This document shows, one piece after another, positions 26,826 through 35,091 of a DNA stretch of 64,000 bases. The stretch comes from Streptomyces griseochromogenes. Lineage in GTDB: Bacteria > Actinomycetota > Actinomycetes > Streptomycetales > Streptomycetaceae. Every line of letters begins with the position of its first letter. Positions within the stretch are counted from its first letter, which is position 1. The notes beneath the pieces are model-generated. The model was not told the origin of the DNA and searched no databases. It saw nothing but the letters and a program-made list of their open reading frames with translations. The position numbers were made by a program, and so were the translations under genes. The stretch is from contig NZ_CP016279.1 in assembly GCF_001542625.1 (NCBI RefSeq), forward strand, positions 5,890,001-5,954,000. The letters run 5' to 3'.

Positions 26826-27794
26826 TCAGGCCGTGGTGCGCAGGACGAGCTTGCCGCGCGTGCGACCGTTCTCACCTCGGGCGTGTGCCCGGGCGGCCTG
26901 CTCCAGCGGGAAGACTTCCTCGACTTCGACCACGACCTGACCGGCGTCGACGAGTTCGGCGATACGGGTCAGGGCCGGAGCGTCCGGCTCCACCAGGAAC
27001 GGGGTGACCTGGACGCCGCGGGCCTGCGCGGCGGCGGCCAGTTCGGGCGAAACACCGGCCGGGATAGCGACGAGCAGACCGTTCGGGCGCAGGACCTGGA
27101 GCGAGCGCAGGCTCGTCATGTCGTGGGTGTCACCGACCAGGTCGATCACGACGTCGATGTCGCGCGCGACATCCTCGAACCGGACCTCGGTGTAGTCGAT
27201 GACCTCGTCGGCACCCAGCTCCTTCAGCCAGGCGTGGCGGCCGGCGCCGGCCGTGGCGACAATGTGCGCGCCCAGGTGCTTGGCGAGCTGGACCGCGAAG
27301 TGGCCGACCCCACCGGCCGCGGCGTGGATCAGCACGCGCTGCCCGGCTCGGAGGTCCGCGGTGTCCACCAGCGCCTGCCAGGCGGTCAGCGCCGCGAGCG
27401 GCACCGCCGCCGCCTGCTCGTGTCCCACCGTGATGGGCTTGCGGGCGAACTGACGGGCGGGGGCCGTGACATATTCGGCGTATCCGCCGGCCGAACGCGG
27501 GAACCACGGCATCCCGTACACCTCATCACCCGCCTTCAGGGTGGTGACGCCGAAGCCCACCGCCTCCACCACTCCGGAAACGTCCCAGCCGAGTACGAAC
27601 GGCGGCTGCCCCAGCACCCCCGCGATGCCATCGCCCGCCCTGGTCTTCCAATCCACCGGGTTGACGCCGGCGGCGTGCACCCGCACCAGCACCTCCGTCG
27701 GCAGCGGCTCGGGCCGGGGTACCTGCTCGACACGGAGTACCTCCGGGCCGCCGAAACCGTCCTGGACCACCGCGCGCATCATGCCTGCGGACAT
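26826..27794 (-). CDS. NADP-dependent MDR oxidoreductase (quinone oxidoreductase-like)
   Basis: 322 residues. The GroES-like N-half reads MRAVVQDGFGGPEVLRVEQV. AAGVNPVDWKTRAGDG and FVLGWDVSGVVEAVG are typical of the zinc-free QOR/NADPH-dependent oxidoreductase group. The Rossmann motif is IHAAAGGVGHFAVQLAKHLG. It ends GRTRGKLVLRTT. ATG 27794 is chosen; ATG 27782 (MMRAVV or MRAVV) is also possible. It is divergent from an HxlR regulator over 162 bp with dyads, the usual arrangement for electrophile- or quinone-responsive modules. Confidence 0.93.
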   Translation of the reverse strand: MSAGMMRAVVQDGFGGPEVLRVEQVPRPEPLPTEVLVRVHAAGVNPVDWKTRAGDGIAGVLGQPPFVLGWDVSGVVEAVGFGVTTLKAGDEVYGMPWFPRSAGGYAEYVTAPARQFARKPITVGHEQAAAVPLAALTAWQALVDTADLRAGQRVLIHAAAGGVGHFAVQLAKHLGAHIVATAGAGRHAWLKELGADEVIDYTEVRFEDVARDIDVVIDLVGDTHDMTSLRSLQVLRPNGLLVAIPAGVSPELAAAAQARGVQVTPFLVEPDAPALTRIAELVDAGQVVVEVEEVFPLEQAARAHARGENGRTRGKLVLRTTA

Positions 27795-27889
27795 GAGTCA
27801 TCTCCTGGAATCGCACCATGCAGAGAGCGGAAGGCCTTTCGGCGGCCTCCGCGCCGGCAGGACTGCCGACGGGAATGAAGCTACGTCCG

Positions 27890-27938
27890 AGGGTGTAGTT
27901 ACCAGCAAGGGAGAGTACTTCCCTTTGGAAAGCACCCT
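27890..27938. promoter_or_regulatory. Nested dyad in the MDR-HxlR divergent gap
   Basis: Outer arms AGGGTG (27890-27895) and CACCCT (27933-27938) enclose AAGGGA (27907-27912) and TCCCTT (27920-27925), with AGTACT between them. The site lies 19-67 bp before the HxlR start. It is the likely operator for this HxlR protein and may overlap both promoters. Confidence 0.5.
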
Positions 27939-27956
27939 GGCGAGAAGAGCCCTCAG

Positions 27957-28334
27957 ATGACGACCAGCTGCCCGACCGGCCGGCACTCGCACCACGACGC
28001 CTACGCCGCGCAGTGCCCCTGCCGCGCCCTGCTCGACCTGCTGGCCAACAAGTGGTCCACGCTGGCCATCGGCGCGATGGAGGAGGGACCGCAGCGGTTC
28101 GGCGCACTGCAGCGCCGACTCCAGGGCGTCAGCCCCAAGGTGCTGACTCAGACCCTGCGCCGCCTTGAGGACTTCGGCCTGGTCGACCGCACCGTCTACC
28201 CGGCCGTGCCACTGCACGTCGAGTACGCCCTCACCGCGCTGGGCAAGAGCGCCGCCGTCCCGCTCAACCTGCTCCGCACCTGGGCCGAGGAGAACATCGA
28301 CAACACCGGCCAGGGCCTGCCGTCGCAGCAGTGA
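27957..28334 (+). CDS. HxlR family winged-helix regulator
   Basis: 125 residues. The HxlR hallmarks are CPCRALLDLLANKWSTLAIG with conserved cysteines nearby (SYAAQCPCRALLD region), then RFGALQRRLQGVSPKVLTQT and LRRLEDFGLVDRTVYPAVPL before the wing. The N-terminal Cys residues (C5, C20, C22) may sense quinones or electrophiles as in QorR/HypR-type members; this is inference. It is divergent from the MDR gene and likely its regulator. Confidence 0.93.
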   Translation: MTTSCPTGRHSHHDAYAAQCPCRALLDLLANKWSTLAIGAMEEGPQRFGALQRRLQGVSPKVLTQTLRRLEDFGLVDRTVYPAVPLHVEYALTALGKSAAVPLNLLRTWAEENIDNTGQGLPSQQ

Positions 28335-28479
28335 CGTAGCGTCAAGTCGCTTTGCAGGCCTGCCGAGAGAGCGAGGTGTTCGGTGGCTTCTTCGGGCTAC
28401 AGGAACTTGTACGGGCGGTGAGGTGCGGAGCCGGTCACATACCCCCCGGCCACGTCATACCCCCGGTCAGGCGCAGGGA

Positions 28480-29199
28480 TCAGCGGACGACCTTGATGCC
28501 GAAGTGGCCCCCGAACTGTTGGCCGAGGCCGAAGCCGATGGCGGAGTGCATGTGCGCGTACATCTCCATGCCGCGGGCGGCGACCAGCGGGCCGAGGTCG
28601 AGGATGTCGGTCCAGCCGTAGGACTTGAGCAGGGCAGCGGTCTGCTGCTTGGCGTCGGCGTGGTCACCGGCGACGAACATGGTGTGATCCCCGCCGCCGA
28701 CGCCGGCCGGGTTGACGACGGTGCTCTGCTCCTGGGTGACGAAGGACTTCACGACCCGGGTACGGGGCAGCGCTCGCTGGATCTGCTCGCCCAGGCTGTC
28801 CGTGTCGACCGGCTCCAGCTTCGGCATGATCCCCCACGGCGTGGGCCAGGGGTGCTCCGGCTCGTGCTGGTAGACGAACGGGACGGCGTAGTCGATCAGG
28901 GTCTTCCCCGTCAGCTGGTCGGCGATCACTGTGAGAGCCGCGACCGCGTTGTGGCCGTCGATGCCGCTGATGACCAGCTCGTCGGCGGCGGCCGCGGCCT
29001 CACCGAAGGGCAGCAGTGTGATTCCGGGATGCTCGGCGAGGAACTGCTGGAACGGCGGGTTACCCATCATGTCGGGCTCGGTGCGGGCCAGCGTCGCCTG
29101 CGGATCGCGGGTACCGACCACGACCTCATGGCCGAGTTCGAGCAGCTTGGCGATGTGGCAGCGGGCGCCGCCGCCGGTACCGAGAACAGCGATCTTCAT
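28480..29199 (-). CDS. NAD(P)-binding reductase of the F420-dependent NADP reductase family
   Basis: 239 residues from ATG 29199, with GGGAGG 7 bases upstream. The N-terminal Rossmann motif is MKIAVLGTGGGARCHIAKLL, shaped as in NADPH:F420 oxidoreductase-like and NmrA/NAD-binding F420 reductase proteins. Further features are ELGHEVVVGTRDP, then DELVISGIDGHNAVAALTVI and the C-terminal helix SAIGFGLGQQFGGHFGIKVV. The third glycine region is GTGGGA rather than GTGxVG. It is divergent from a WYL regulator that is frameshifted in this sequence. Confidence 0.85.
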   Translation of the reverse strand: MKIAVLGTGGGARCHIAKLLELGHEVVVGTRDPQATLARTEPDMMGNPPFQQFLAEHPGITLLPFGEAAAAADELVISGIDGHNAVAALTVIADQLTGKTLIDYAVPFVYQHEPEHPWPTPWGIMPKLEPVDTDSLGEQIQRALPRTRVVKSFVTQEQSTVVNPAGVGGGDHTMFVAGDHADAKQQTAALLKSYGWTDILDLGPLVAARGMEMYAHMHSAIGFGLGQQFGGHFGIKVVR

Positions 29200-29253
29200 G
29201 GGTAAACCTCCCGATTTGCTCCGCGTGGACGCCAACCACGTTAGGGCGGTTTC

Positions 29254-29270
29254 AGGACAGCTCCTGTCCT
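29254..29270. promoter_or_regulatory. Perfect dyad between reductase and WYL regulator
   Basis: AGGACAG-CTC-CTGTCCT is a 17-bp palindrome with 7-bp arms and a 3-base centre, in the 94-bp divergent gap. It is a probable operator of the YafY/WYL-type regulator and placed to control both genes. Confidence 0.6.
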
Positions 29271-29293
29271 TTGACACGGGCATCATGGAATTC

Positions 29294-30251
29294 ATGACGA
29301 GCGACATGACCGCCCGCATGTTGCGGCTGCTGTCCCTGCTGCAGACCCGGCGGGAATGGTCCGGCGCCGATCTCGCCGAACGGCTTTCCGTGACCGTGCG
29401 CACCGTCCGCCGCGACATCGACCGCCTGCGTAACCTCGGCTATCCCGTCGACAGCGCCCGCGGCCACGCCGGCGGCTACCGCCTCGCCTCCGGCACCGAC
29501 CTGCCGCCCCTCCTCCTCGACGACGGCGAGGCCGTCGCCATCACCGTCGCCCTGCGCACCGCGGCCGGTGGCCTGACCGGCATCGAGGAAACCGCCCTGC
29601 GCGCCCTGGCCAAACTCGAACAGGTCCTCCCCCGCCGCCTGCGCGGCCAGGTCAATGCTCTCCAGACGACTGCCTCCGGTATCGCCTGGGAGACCCGCGG
29701 CCCGCGTGCCGACCCCGCTCTGCTGGCCGCCCTCGCCGTCGCCTGCCGCGACAGCGAAATCGTCACCTTCGACTACACCGCCCGCCACGGCACCACCACC
29801 GCCCGCCGGGCGGAGCCCTGCCACCTGGTCGACTCCGGCGGCCTGTGGTACCTCCTCGCCCACGACACCGACAAGGACGACTGGCGCCTCTTCCGCCTCG
29901 ACCGCATGACCGATGTCGCACCCACAGGCCGGCGGGTTCCGCCGCGCCCGGTTCCCGGCGGCGACCCCGCGGCCTTCGCCGCCGGTCGTCTCTCCGCAGC
30001 CCCCACCCGCTACCGCGCCATCGCCACCGTCCACGCCGCCGCGGACCACGTCCGCGCCCGCAACCGCGGCCTGGCCACCCGCCTGCGCCCCCTCGACGAA
30101 AGGACCTGGCCTCGACGCCTCCGACGACCACCTCCCCCGCATCGCCCAGACCCTCGCCGGCCTCGACACCGACTACACCCTCGACGCCGACCCGGAGGTC
30201 CTCAGCCACCTCCGCACCACAGCCCGCCGCACTCTGCGGGCCATTGCGTGA
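29294..30251 (+). pseudogene. YafY-like HTH/WYL regulator with a 3' frameshift
   Basis: From ATG 29294 the frame gives a DeoR-type winged HTH (ARMLRLLSLLQTRREWSGAD, then RLSVTVRTVRRDIDRLRNLG) and the WYL domain (VTFDYTARHGTTTARRAEPC, SGGLWYLLAHDTDKDDWRLF). Near 30108-30112 the frame is lost after LRPLDERTW. The next frame continues LDASDDHLPRIAQTLAGLDT and ends RTTARRTLRAIA at 30251. Removing one base in the run ACCTGGCCTCGACG restores one protein of about 318 residues. The DNA-binding part is intact. Decide between mutation and sequencing error before calling it non-functional. Confidence 0.75.
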
Positions 30252-30758
30252 TTGTCTATGAAGTGGGCTCGAGCGCTGATTGAGTCAGCACCTGGCCGAA
30301 CGGGCCGACCACGACGCAGAGTCACACCCAGGGGGCGTGGACCGCACGGCTCTGTTGCGCGCGTTGTGCCGGCTTGATCCGGCGCCTCCTGCGTACAGTT
30401 CGCCGACGAGCCCGAAGAATCCGACGTCCCGCCAAACGGTTGAACGGGCGTGACGGCAACCGCTCTCGGCGAGGCGCACCAAGCACCCCCGCCCGCAGCC
30501 GACCTCACCGTCCGGGGAGGGCGACGGCACGGTCGTAGTGCCGCACGAGCCGCGACCACGCGGACTGCCGTGGATGAACGCAGTACACCACGCGAGGTGG
30601 CCCCAAACGCCCTGGCTGCCTGGCCACGGAGTTCCACCCGCACCGCCCGCCGTCCGTCCGTCCCGGATGCGGGGAGGGGCGACGGGCGGCAACCTGAAGT
30701 CGTGGGAGGGGATGACAGTGCGGGACCCGCACCTCGGAACCCCGGGAAAGGATCCCTC
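30252..30758. other. 507-bp gap before the ATP-grasp-like gene
   Basis: The downstream gene's frame is open back to 30450, but the extra residues are Arg/Pro/Ala-rich with no conserved look. No other gene is supported. The ribosome site GGAAAGGA at 30744-30751 belongs to the start at 30759. Confidence 0.4.
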
Positions 30759-32000
30759 GTGGTGACCCCCGACTCCCCGACCATCACGGTGGACATCGCC
30801 GACGACCTGGTGACTCTTCCCGTGGACGGCTTCTTCCAGCGGCTCGCGAAGGCACTCCCGCCTCTCATTCGGTTCACCCTCGGGCCCACGCTGCGTGAAC
30901 ATCCGAAGTGGGGCCGCAGACTGCCCTTCTCCGTGCCCGGTTACGGGGCCTTCGCCTCCCCCGGCCACGTCTGCCGGCCTGACGTCCTGCTCACCTCGCA
31001 AGGCCCGAGAATCTGTGAGCTGGATTTCGTACCCTCGGGTCGTGGTTGGGTGCTGGCCGGCCTGGTCAGTGACGCGGACCGGATCGCCTTCCTGCGGGAG
31101 TTCGCCCACTGGTACGAGTCCATGGGCTCGACCCGTGTGTACTACGCGACCGGCACGGTGACCGAATGCCGGGAAGAAGTCGACCTGTTCTCAGGCGCCC
31201 TGCGCGACATGCTCGGATTCGACATCACCTCGATCAACATCGATGTCGACACGCCCGCACCGCACGGACTCGTCGACCGGCTCTTCTACCGGTCGGAACT
31301 CGAACATCCGCTGCGCACGGGAGGACACCGCGTGGTCACCGCCGAACCCTGGCTCGACTCCAAGATGATCTTTGCCGTCCTGCACGACGCCTCACTGACA
31401 GCCGTTCTCGAGGAATCGATCGGCGCGGAGAACCTCGCCTTTCTGCGCAAAGCGTGCATCGAGTCGTATCTGTTCGACGATGTCCGATCGGCATTGGAGA
31501 GCGGAGCGTTGGTGCCCGGCGACCGCAGCGCGTGGGTGCTGAAGGCGACGGATGTCGAGGAGCGCCAGTGCTGGGGTTCCCGGGGCGTCGTGTTGGGGCG
31601 CCAACGGTCCGACCGGGAGTGGAGTGCCCTGTTGCGGGGCGAGGGCCCCGACCGGGAAGCACTCGGTCGCTGGCCGATCCTGCAGCGGTTCGAGAGGTCG
31701 TCCGACTTCTCGGCGCTCTGGAACGCGGGGGTTGAGGGGAAGGTGCCGGTAGCCGCCCCCGAGAGGCTGGGGAAGCGGCCGTCTCCCGTCACCCGACGGC
31801 CGGCGAGCGGTCGGGTCAACGGGCGGCTCGGCACGTATTTCCTGGTGAGCCACGAGAGCGACCGTATCTTCGTGCCCCCGCTGGGCCCCCTGTGCCTGCG
31901 ACAGCACCCGCTCACGCATGGAACGGCGGACTCCGTCACGATGTCTTTCCGGGCCAGGGGGGAATGCGCTCGCGTCCTGCGGGCCGGCCTGCGATCGTGA
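30759..32000 (+). CDS. Circularly permuted ATP-grasp-like protein (inferred)
   Basis: 413 residues from GTG 30759 (alternative GTG 30762). No name is certain, but the C-terminal half has ATP-grasp features: WVLKATDVEERQCWGSRGVV resembles the lysine/Gly-rich nucleotide loop of permuted ATP-grasp ligases. RWPILQRFERSSDFSALW matches the following strand, and NGRLGTYFLVSHESDRIFVP the metal-binding end. The N-half has RPDVLLTSQGPRICELDFVP. Such enzymes join a carboxylate to an amine using ATP. No peptide precursor, second ligase or transporter lies beside it, so its pathway is unknown. Confidence 0.55.
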   Translation: MVTPDSPTITVDIADDLVTLPVDGFFQRLAKALPPLIRFTLGPTLREHPKWGRRLPFSVPGYGAFASPGHVCRPDVLLTSQGPRICELDFVPSGRGWVLAGLVSDADRIAFLREFAHWYESMGSTRVYYATGTVTECREEVDLFSGALRDMLGFDITSINIDVDTPAPHGLVDRLFYRSELEHPLRTGGHRVVTAEPWLDSKMIFAVLHDASLTAVLEESIGAENLAFLRKACIESYLFDDVRSALESGALVPGDRSAWVLKATDVEERQCWGSRGVVLGRQRSDREWSALLRGEGPDREALGRWPILQRFERSSDFSALWNAGVEGKVPVAAPERLGKRPSPVTRRPASGRVNGRLGTYFLVSHESDRIFVPPLGPLCLRQHPLTHGTADSVTMSFRARGECARVLRAGLRS

Positions 32001-32164
32001 GGATGCGCCAGAGGACCTGAGTGAGAACGGTCAGGGAGGTTGCGTCCTGTCGGCCCGCCTGCTCGCGGAAGTCGGCGCGTCGGGACCCGACATCGTGCCC
32101 GGCAACGTACATGTCCCCGAGGTCGAATCCGCTCTGTTCAAACGGGATCCACCGTTGCCGTCGT

Positions 32165-32902
32165 TCATGTGGTTGCTGCCTGGTCACCCACCTTCGAATC
32201 AACCGATCCGTGCCCGTCGAGGGGCGTCGGCCTCGTGGTCATGCGGATGACGGTGAGGAGGCGGGCGCAGCGGTCGGTCATGTCCTGTGCGGACAGTTCG
32301 GGGTGGGAGATCCACCAGCCGATCAGTGCGCTGACGGTGCCCGTCCACACGTGCTTGAGCGCGTCCGCGTCGAGGGTGTCGTGGTTGCCCTGCTCAAGCA
32401 GCAGAGCGGCCGTACCCGAGGCCGCGAGTTCGTCGATCGCCTCACGATGGCGCCGGGCGGCGTGCCAGGGTTCGGAGCCCGCCCGCAGGGTCCGGTCGTA
32501 CAGCACGAACCACGCGTGCCGCTGATCCTCCAGCGCTTGGAAGAGGGCGGCGAGGACAGCGTGCGCCGGCTCGCCTTCCGGCGGGCACGTCGCCATGGTC
32601 TGGTCGATCGCCGTGAGCAGCCGGGGGCCGATGTGATCGACGCAGGCCGCATAGAGGCCGTCCTTGGAGCCGAAGTAGGTGTAGAGCATCGGCTTGGTGA
32701 CGCCCACGTGCCGGGCGATCTCGGCCATCGACGCCGCCGAGTGGCCACGCCTGCCGAACTCCTCCAGGGCTGCGGCGAGGATCTGCTGCTCCCGGCGGGC
32801 CCGTGGAACGCCCTTGGTACCGGCGATGCGGTTCCCGCCGAGCCCTGCTCGCGTTCCGCCGTCGGCCGGATCCGGTGCGGTCGAGGCTCTTGCGATCGTC
32901 AT
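32165..32902 (-). CDS. TetR family transcriptional regulator
   Basis: 245 residues. After a 30-residue polar leader the HTH reads RREQQILAAALEEFGRRGHS, then MAEIARHVGVTKPMLYTYFG and SKDGLYAACVDHIG. The C-terminal domain is of the usual ligand-binding all-helical type. It is divergent from an FAD-linked oxidase across a 59-bp gap containing a near-perfect 26-bp palindrome, so it very likely represses itself and that oxidase. Confidence 0.93.
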   Translation of the reverse strand: MTIARASTAPDPADGGTRAGLGGNRIAGTKGVPRARREQQILAAALEEFGRRGHSAASMAEIARHVGVTKPMLYTYFGSKDGLYAACVDHIGPRLLTAIDQTMATCPPEGEPAHAVLAALFQALEDQRHAWFVLYDRTLRAGSEPWHAARRHREAIDELAASGTAALLLEQGNHDTLDADALKHVWTGTVSALIGWWISHPELSAQDMTDRCARLLTVIRMTTRPTPLDGHGSVDSKVGDQAATT

Positions 32903-32920
32903 GGGAGAACTATACGTTGC

Positions 32921-32946
32921 AGTAACTTACCAATTGGTAAATTACT
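32921..32946. promoter_or_regulatory. 26-bp palindromic TetR operator with core TTACCAATTGGTAA
   Basis: The core TTACCAATTGGTAA (32927-32940) is a perfect 14-bp palindrome. It is flanked by AGTAA and TTACT, giving 26 bp with a single mismatched pair. It is placed in the middle of the 59-bp gap between the TetR start and the FAD oxidase start, in the most AT-rich bases nearby, so it must overlap both promoters. Confidence 0.8.
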
Positions 32947-32961
32947 GGAAGGTCAAATCTC

Positions 32962-34632
32962 GTGACCGACAGCAGCACGCCTGGCCCCTCCGGCTCCGGC
33001 TCCCCCACAGACCGCTCATGGTGGGGCTGGGGAACGGTGGACCAGGCACTGTCCGACGCCGAGTGCACCGCGCTCGGCAAACTGATCCCCGGAGCAGCGG
33101 ACACCCCCTTGCCCGTGCCCGACGTCCCCGCTCTCGCCCTGCCGAAAGTACGGGTCCGGCCGCCCTCCGCACTCGCTCCCCTGATGTCGTCCGCTCCCCG
33201 GGACCGGGCTTCGCACACTTACGGCAAGGCGTACCGGGACGTGCTCCGGGCGCTCGCCGGGGATGTCTCCGCAGCCCCCGACCAAGTCGTCCGCCCCCGG
33301 ACCGAGCAGCATGTGATCGACGTCCTCGACTGGGCGGCCGAGGCCGACGTGGCCGTCGTGCCGTACGGTGCGGGCAGTTCGGTGGTCGGCGGGGTCGAGT
33401 ACCGCGCGGACGCGCGCCACGGTGTGGTGTCCCTGGATCTCTCCGCCCTGGATCAGGTGCTGGAGATCGACCGGGTCAGCCGGGCCGCGCGCATCCAGGC
33501 AGGCGCGCTCGGCCCCGATCTGGAAGCCCAACTGCGTCCTTACGGCCTGACCCTGCGCCATTTCCCGCAGAGCTTCGAGTTCTCCACGCTGGGCGGCTGG
33601 CTCGCGACCCGGGCCGGGGGCCACTACGCCACGCTGTTCACCCACATCGACGATCTCGTGGAATCGCTGCGCGTGGTGACGCCCGTCGGGATCAACGAGT
33701 CGCTGAGGCTGCCCGGTTCGGGCGCGGGCCCCTCCCCCGACCGGCTCTTCCTGGGCTCCGAGGGAACACTCGGCGTCATCACCGAGGCCTGGATGCGCCT
33801 CCAGGAACGCCCGCGGCACAAGGCGTCCGCCACGGTGGTCTTCGACGACTTCCACGCAGCCGTGGAGGCCGTGCGCGCCGTCTCGCAGTCAGGACTGCAC
33901 CCGGCCAACTGCCGGCTTCTGGACCCGGGGGAGGCCGCTCTGGCGGGAGTCGCGCAGGACGGTGAGAGCGTGCTCGTCCTCGGCGTGGAATCCGCGCACG
34001 CGCCGGTCGACGCACGCCTGACCGAGCTCCTCGCCCTGGCCCGCGACCACGGAGGCACGCCCATGTCCGGGGGTCCCGACGGAGGGGACACCGCCGCACG
34101 GACGTGGCGCTCGGCATTCCTGCGTATGCCGTACCTCCGTGACGCGCTCGCCCGCATGAGCGTGGTCACCGAGACCTTCGAGACGGCCTGCACCTGGGAC
34201 CGCGCCCCGGAGCTGTACGAGACCGTGCGCGGACGGCTCACCGAGGTCGTGCGAGAAGTGACGGGGGCGGTCGGCACGGTCAACTGCCGCTTCACCCATG
34301 TCTACGCGGACGGGCCCGCGCCGTACTTCACCGTCATCGCGCCGGGCCGGCGCGGTGCGGAGGTGGCCATGTGGGACGAGATCAAGTCCGCGGCCATGGA
34401 CCTCCTGCACGATCTAGGTGCGACCGTGACCCATCATCACGCGGTCGGTCGCGACCACCGGCCGGGCTACGACCGCCAGCGTCCGGAGCCCTTCGCGCTG
34501 GCCCTCGGCGCCGCGAAGCGGGCACTCGATCCGGCCGGGATCCTGAATCCGGGCGTGCTCATAGATCCGACCGCGCCTGCGTTCAATGACTCGAAGCCGG
34601 CTGCGTTCAGCGATCCGACGACGGTCGGCTGA
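32962..34632 (+). CDS. FAD-binding oxidoreductase, alkyl-DHAP synthase-like
   Basis: 556 residues. PCMH-type FAD domain: VVRPRTEQHVIDVLDWAAEA, then VAVVPYGAGSSVVGGVEYRA (pyrophosphate loop) and LRHFPQSFEFSTLGGWLATR with GGHYATLFTHIDDLVESLRV. The C-terminal cap has the conserved HHHAVGRDH motif and ends AKRALDPAGILNPGVLI. The family includes alkyldihydroxyacetonephosphate synthase and other C-C or C-O forming flavoenzymes; the exact reaction here is uncertain. The Tyr/Arg-rich central part is normal. It is controlled by the divergent TetR through the operator at 32921-32946. Confidence 0.9.
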   Translation: MTDSSTPGPSGSGSPTDRSWWGWGTVDQALSDAECTALGKLIPGAADTPLPVPDVPALALPKVRVRPPSALAPLMSSAPRDRASHTYGKAYRDVLRALAGDVSAAPDQVVRPRTEQHVIDVLDWAAEADVAVVPYGAGSSVVGGVEYRADARHGVVSLDLSALDQVLEIDRVSRAARIQAGALGPDLEAQLRPYGLTLRHFPQSFEFSTLGGWLATRAGGHYATLFTHIDDLVESLRVVTPVGINESLRLPGSGAGPSPDRLFLGSEGTLGVITEAWMRLQERPRHKASATVVFDDFHAAVEAVRAVSQSGLHPANCRLLDPGEAALAGVAQDGESVLVLGVESAHAPVDARLTELLALARDHGGTPMSGGPDGGDTAARTWRSAFLRMPYLRDALARMSVVTETFETACTWDRAPELYETVRGRLTEVVREVTGAVGTVNCRFTHVYADGPAPYFTVIAPGRRGAEVAMWDEIKSAAMDLLHDLGATVTHHHAVGRDHRPGYDRQRPEPFALALGAAKRALDPAGILNPGVLIDPTAPAFNDSKPAAFSDPTTVG

Positions 34633-34750
34633 CGCGTCCGGGTGGCCGCTGCTCCCGCCGACGCGCCCACGCTGACGTGCCCCGTCAGTGACACCGCCGA
34701 CATCTCCGCTTCCACGCACGCCGTGCGCCACCCTCAGCGACGGCGCGCCA

Positions 34751-34960
34751 GTGACCAGGAGTCACCGACGAGTCCGGAGGCGCCAAGCGGCATTGGCCGC
34801 TGTGGCGTTGGCCGCTGTGGCGTTGGCCGCTGTGGCGTTGGCCGCTGTGGCGTTGGCCGCTGTGGCGTTGGCCGCTGTGGCGTTGGCCACCGCGGTGGTT
34901 GCGGGGGCGGCACCCAGCGGTCGTCGTCGATACCGGCGCGCACTCGACATCGGATCGTGA
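34751..34960 (+). CDS. Possible exported peptide with a repeat-expanded signal sequence (69 aa)
   Basis: From GTG 34751: MTRSHRRVRRRQA, then a very long hydrophobic run built from the 5-residue unit LAAVA repeated six times, then ATAVVAGAAPSG and a basic tail. This is the layout of a signal peptide or signal anchor whose core was lengthened by the 15-bp DNA repeat. There is no good ribosome site, and the mature part is only about 17 residues, so it may be the 5' remnant of a lost secreted protein. Confidence 0.3.
   Translation: MTRSHRRVRRRQAALAAVALAAVALAAVALAAVALAAVALAAVALATAVVAGAAPSGRRRYRRALDIGS
34793..34897. repeat. 15-bp tandem repeat, six perfect copies plus a partial one
   Basis: The unit TTGGCCGCTGTGGCG is repeated without change six times (34793-34882), followed by a degenerate seventh copy (TTGGCCACCGCGGTG). 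A unit divisible by three keeps all frames open, explaining repetitive translations on both strands. It lacks spacers, so it is not a CRISPR. Confidence 0.95.
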
Positions 34961-35091
34961 CGACCGGGTCTTGCCCCTCTCTCGCCCCGCACGCCATAGT
35001 TACCGGCAAGTAGCCACCATGGGCGGAAACGCCGTCCCCCACGCCTTCCGGTCCACGGCGGCTGGGAGTGTGTGCGGGACGAAGGGGCTCG

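Larger units (their letters stand above)
34633..35091. other. Gap with a 15-bp tandem repeat and a possible small exported peptide
   Basis: It contains the tandem repeat 34793-34897 and the open frame 34751-34960 described separately. The remainder has no gene. The bases GAAGGGG just before 35092 are the ribosome site of the next gene. Confidence 0.45.

Noticed and set aside
34793..34897. CRISPR array
   Set aside because: Units are contiguous with no spacers, only 15 bp long, and there are no cas genes.
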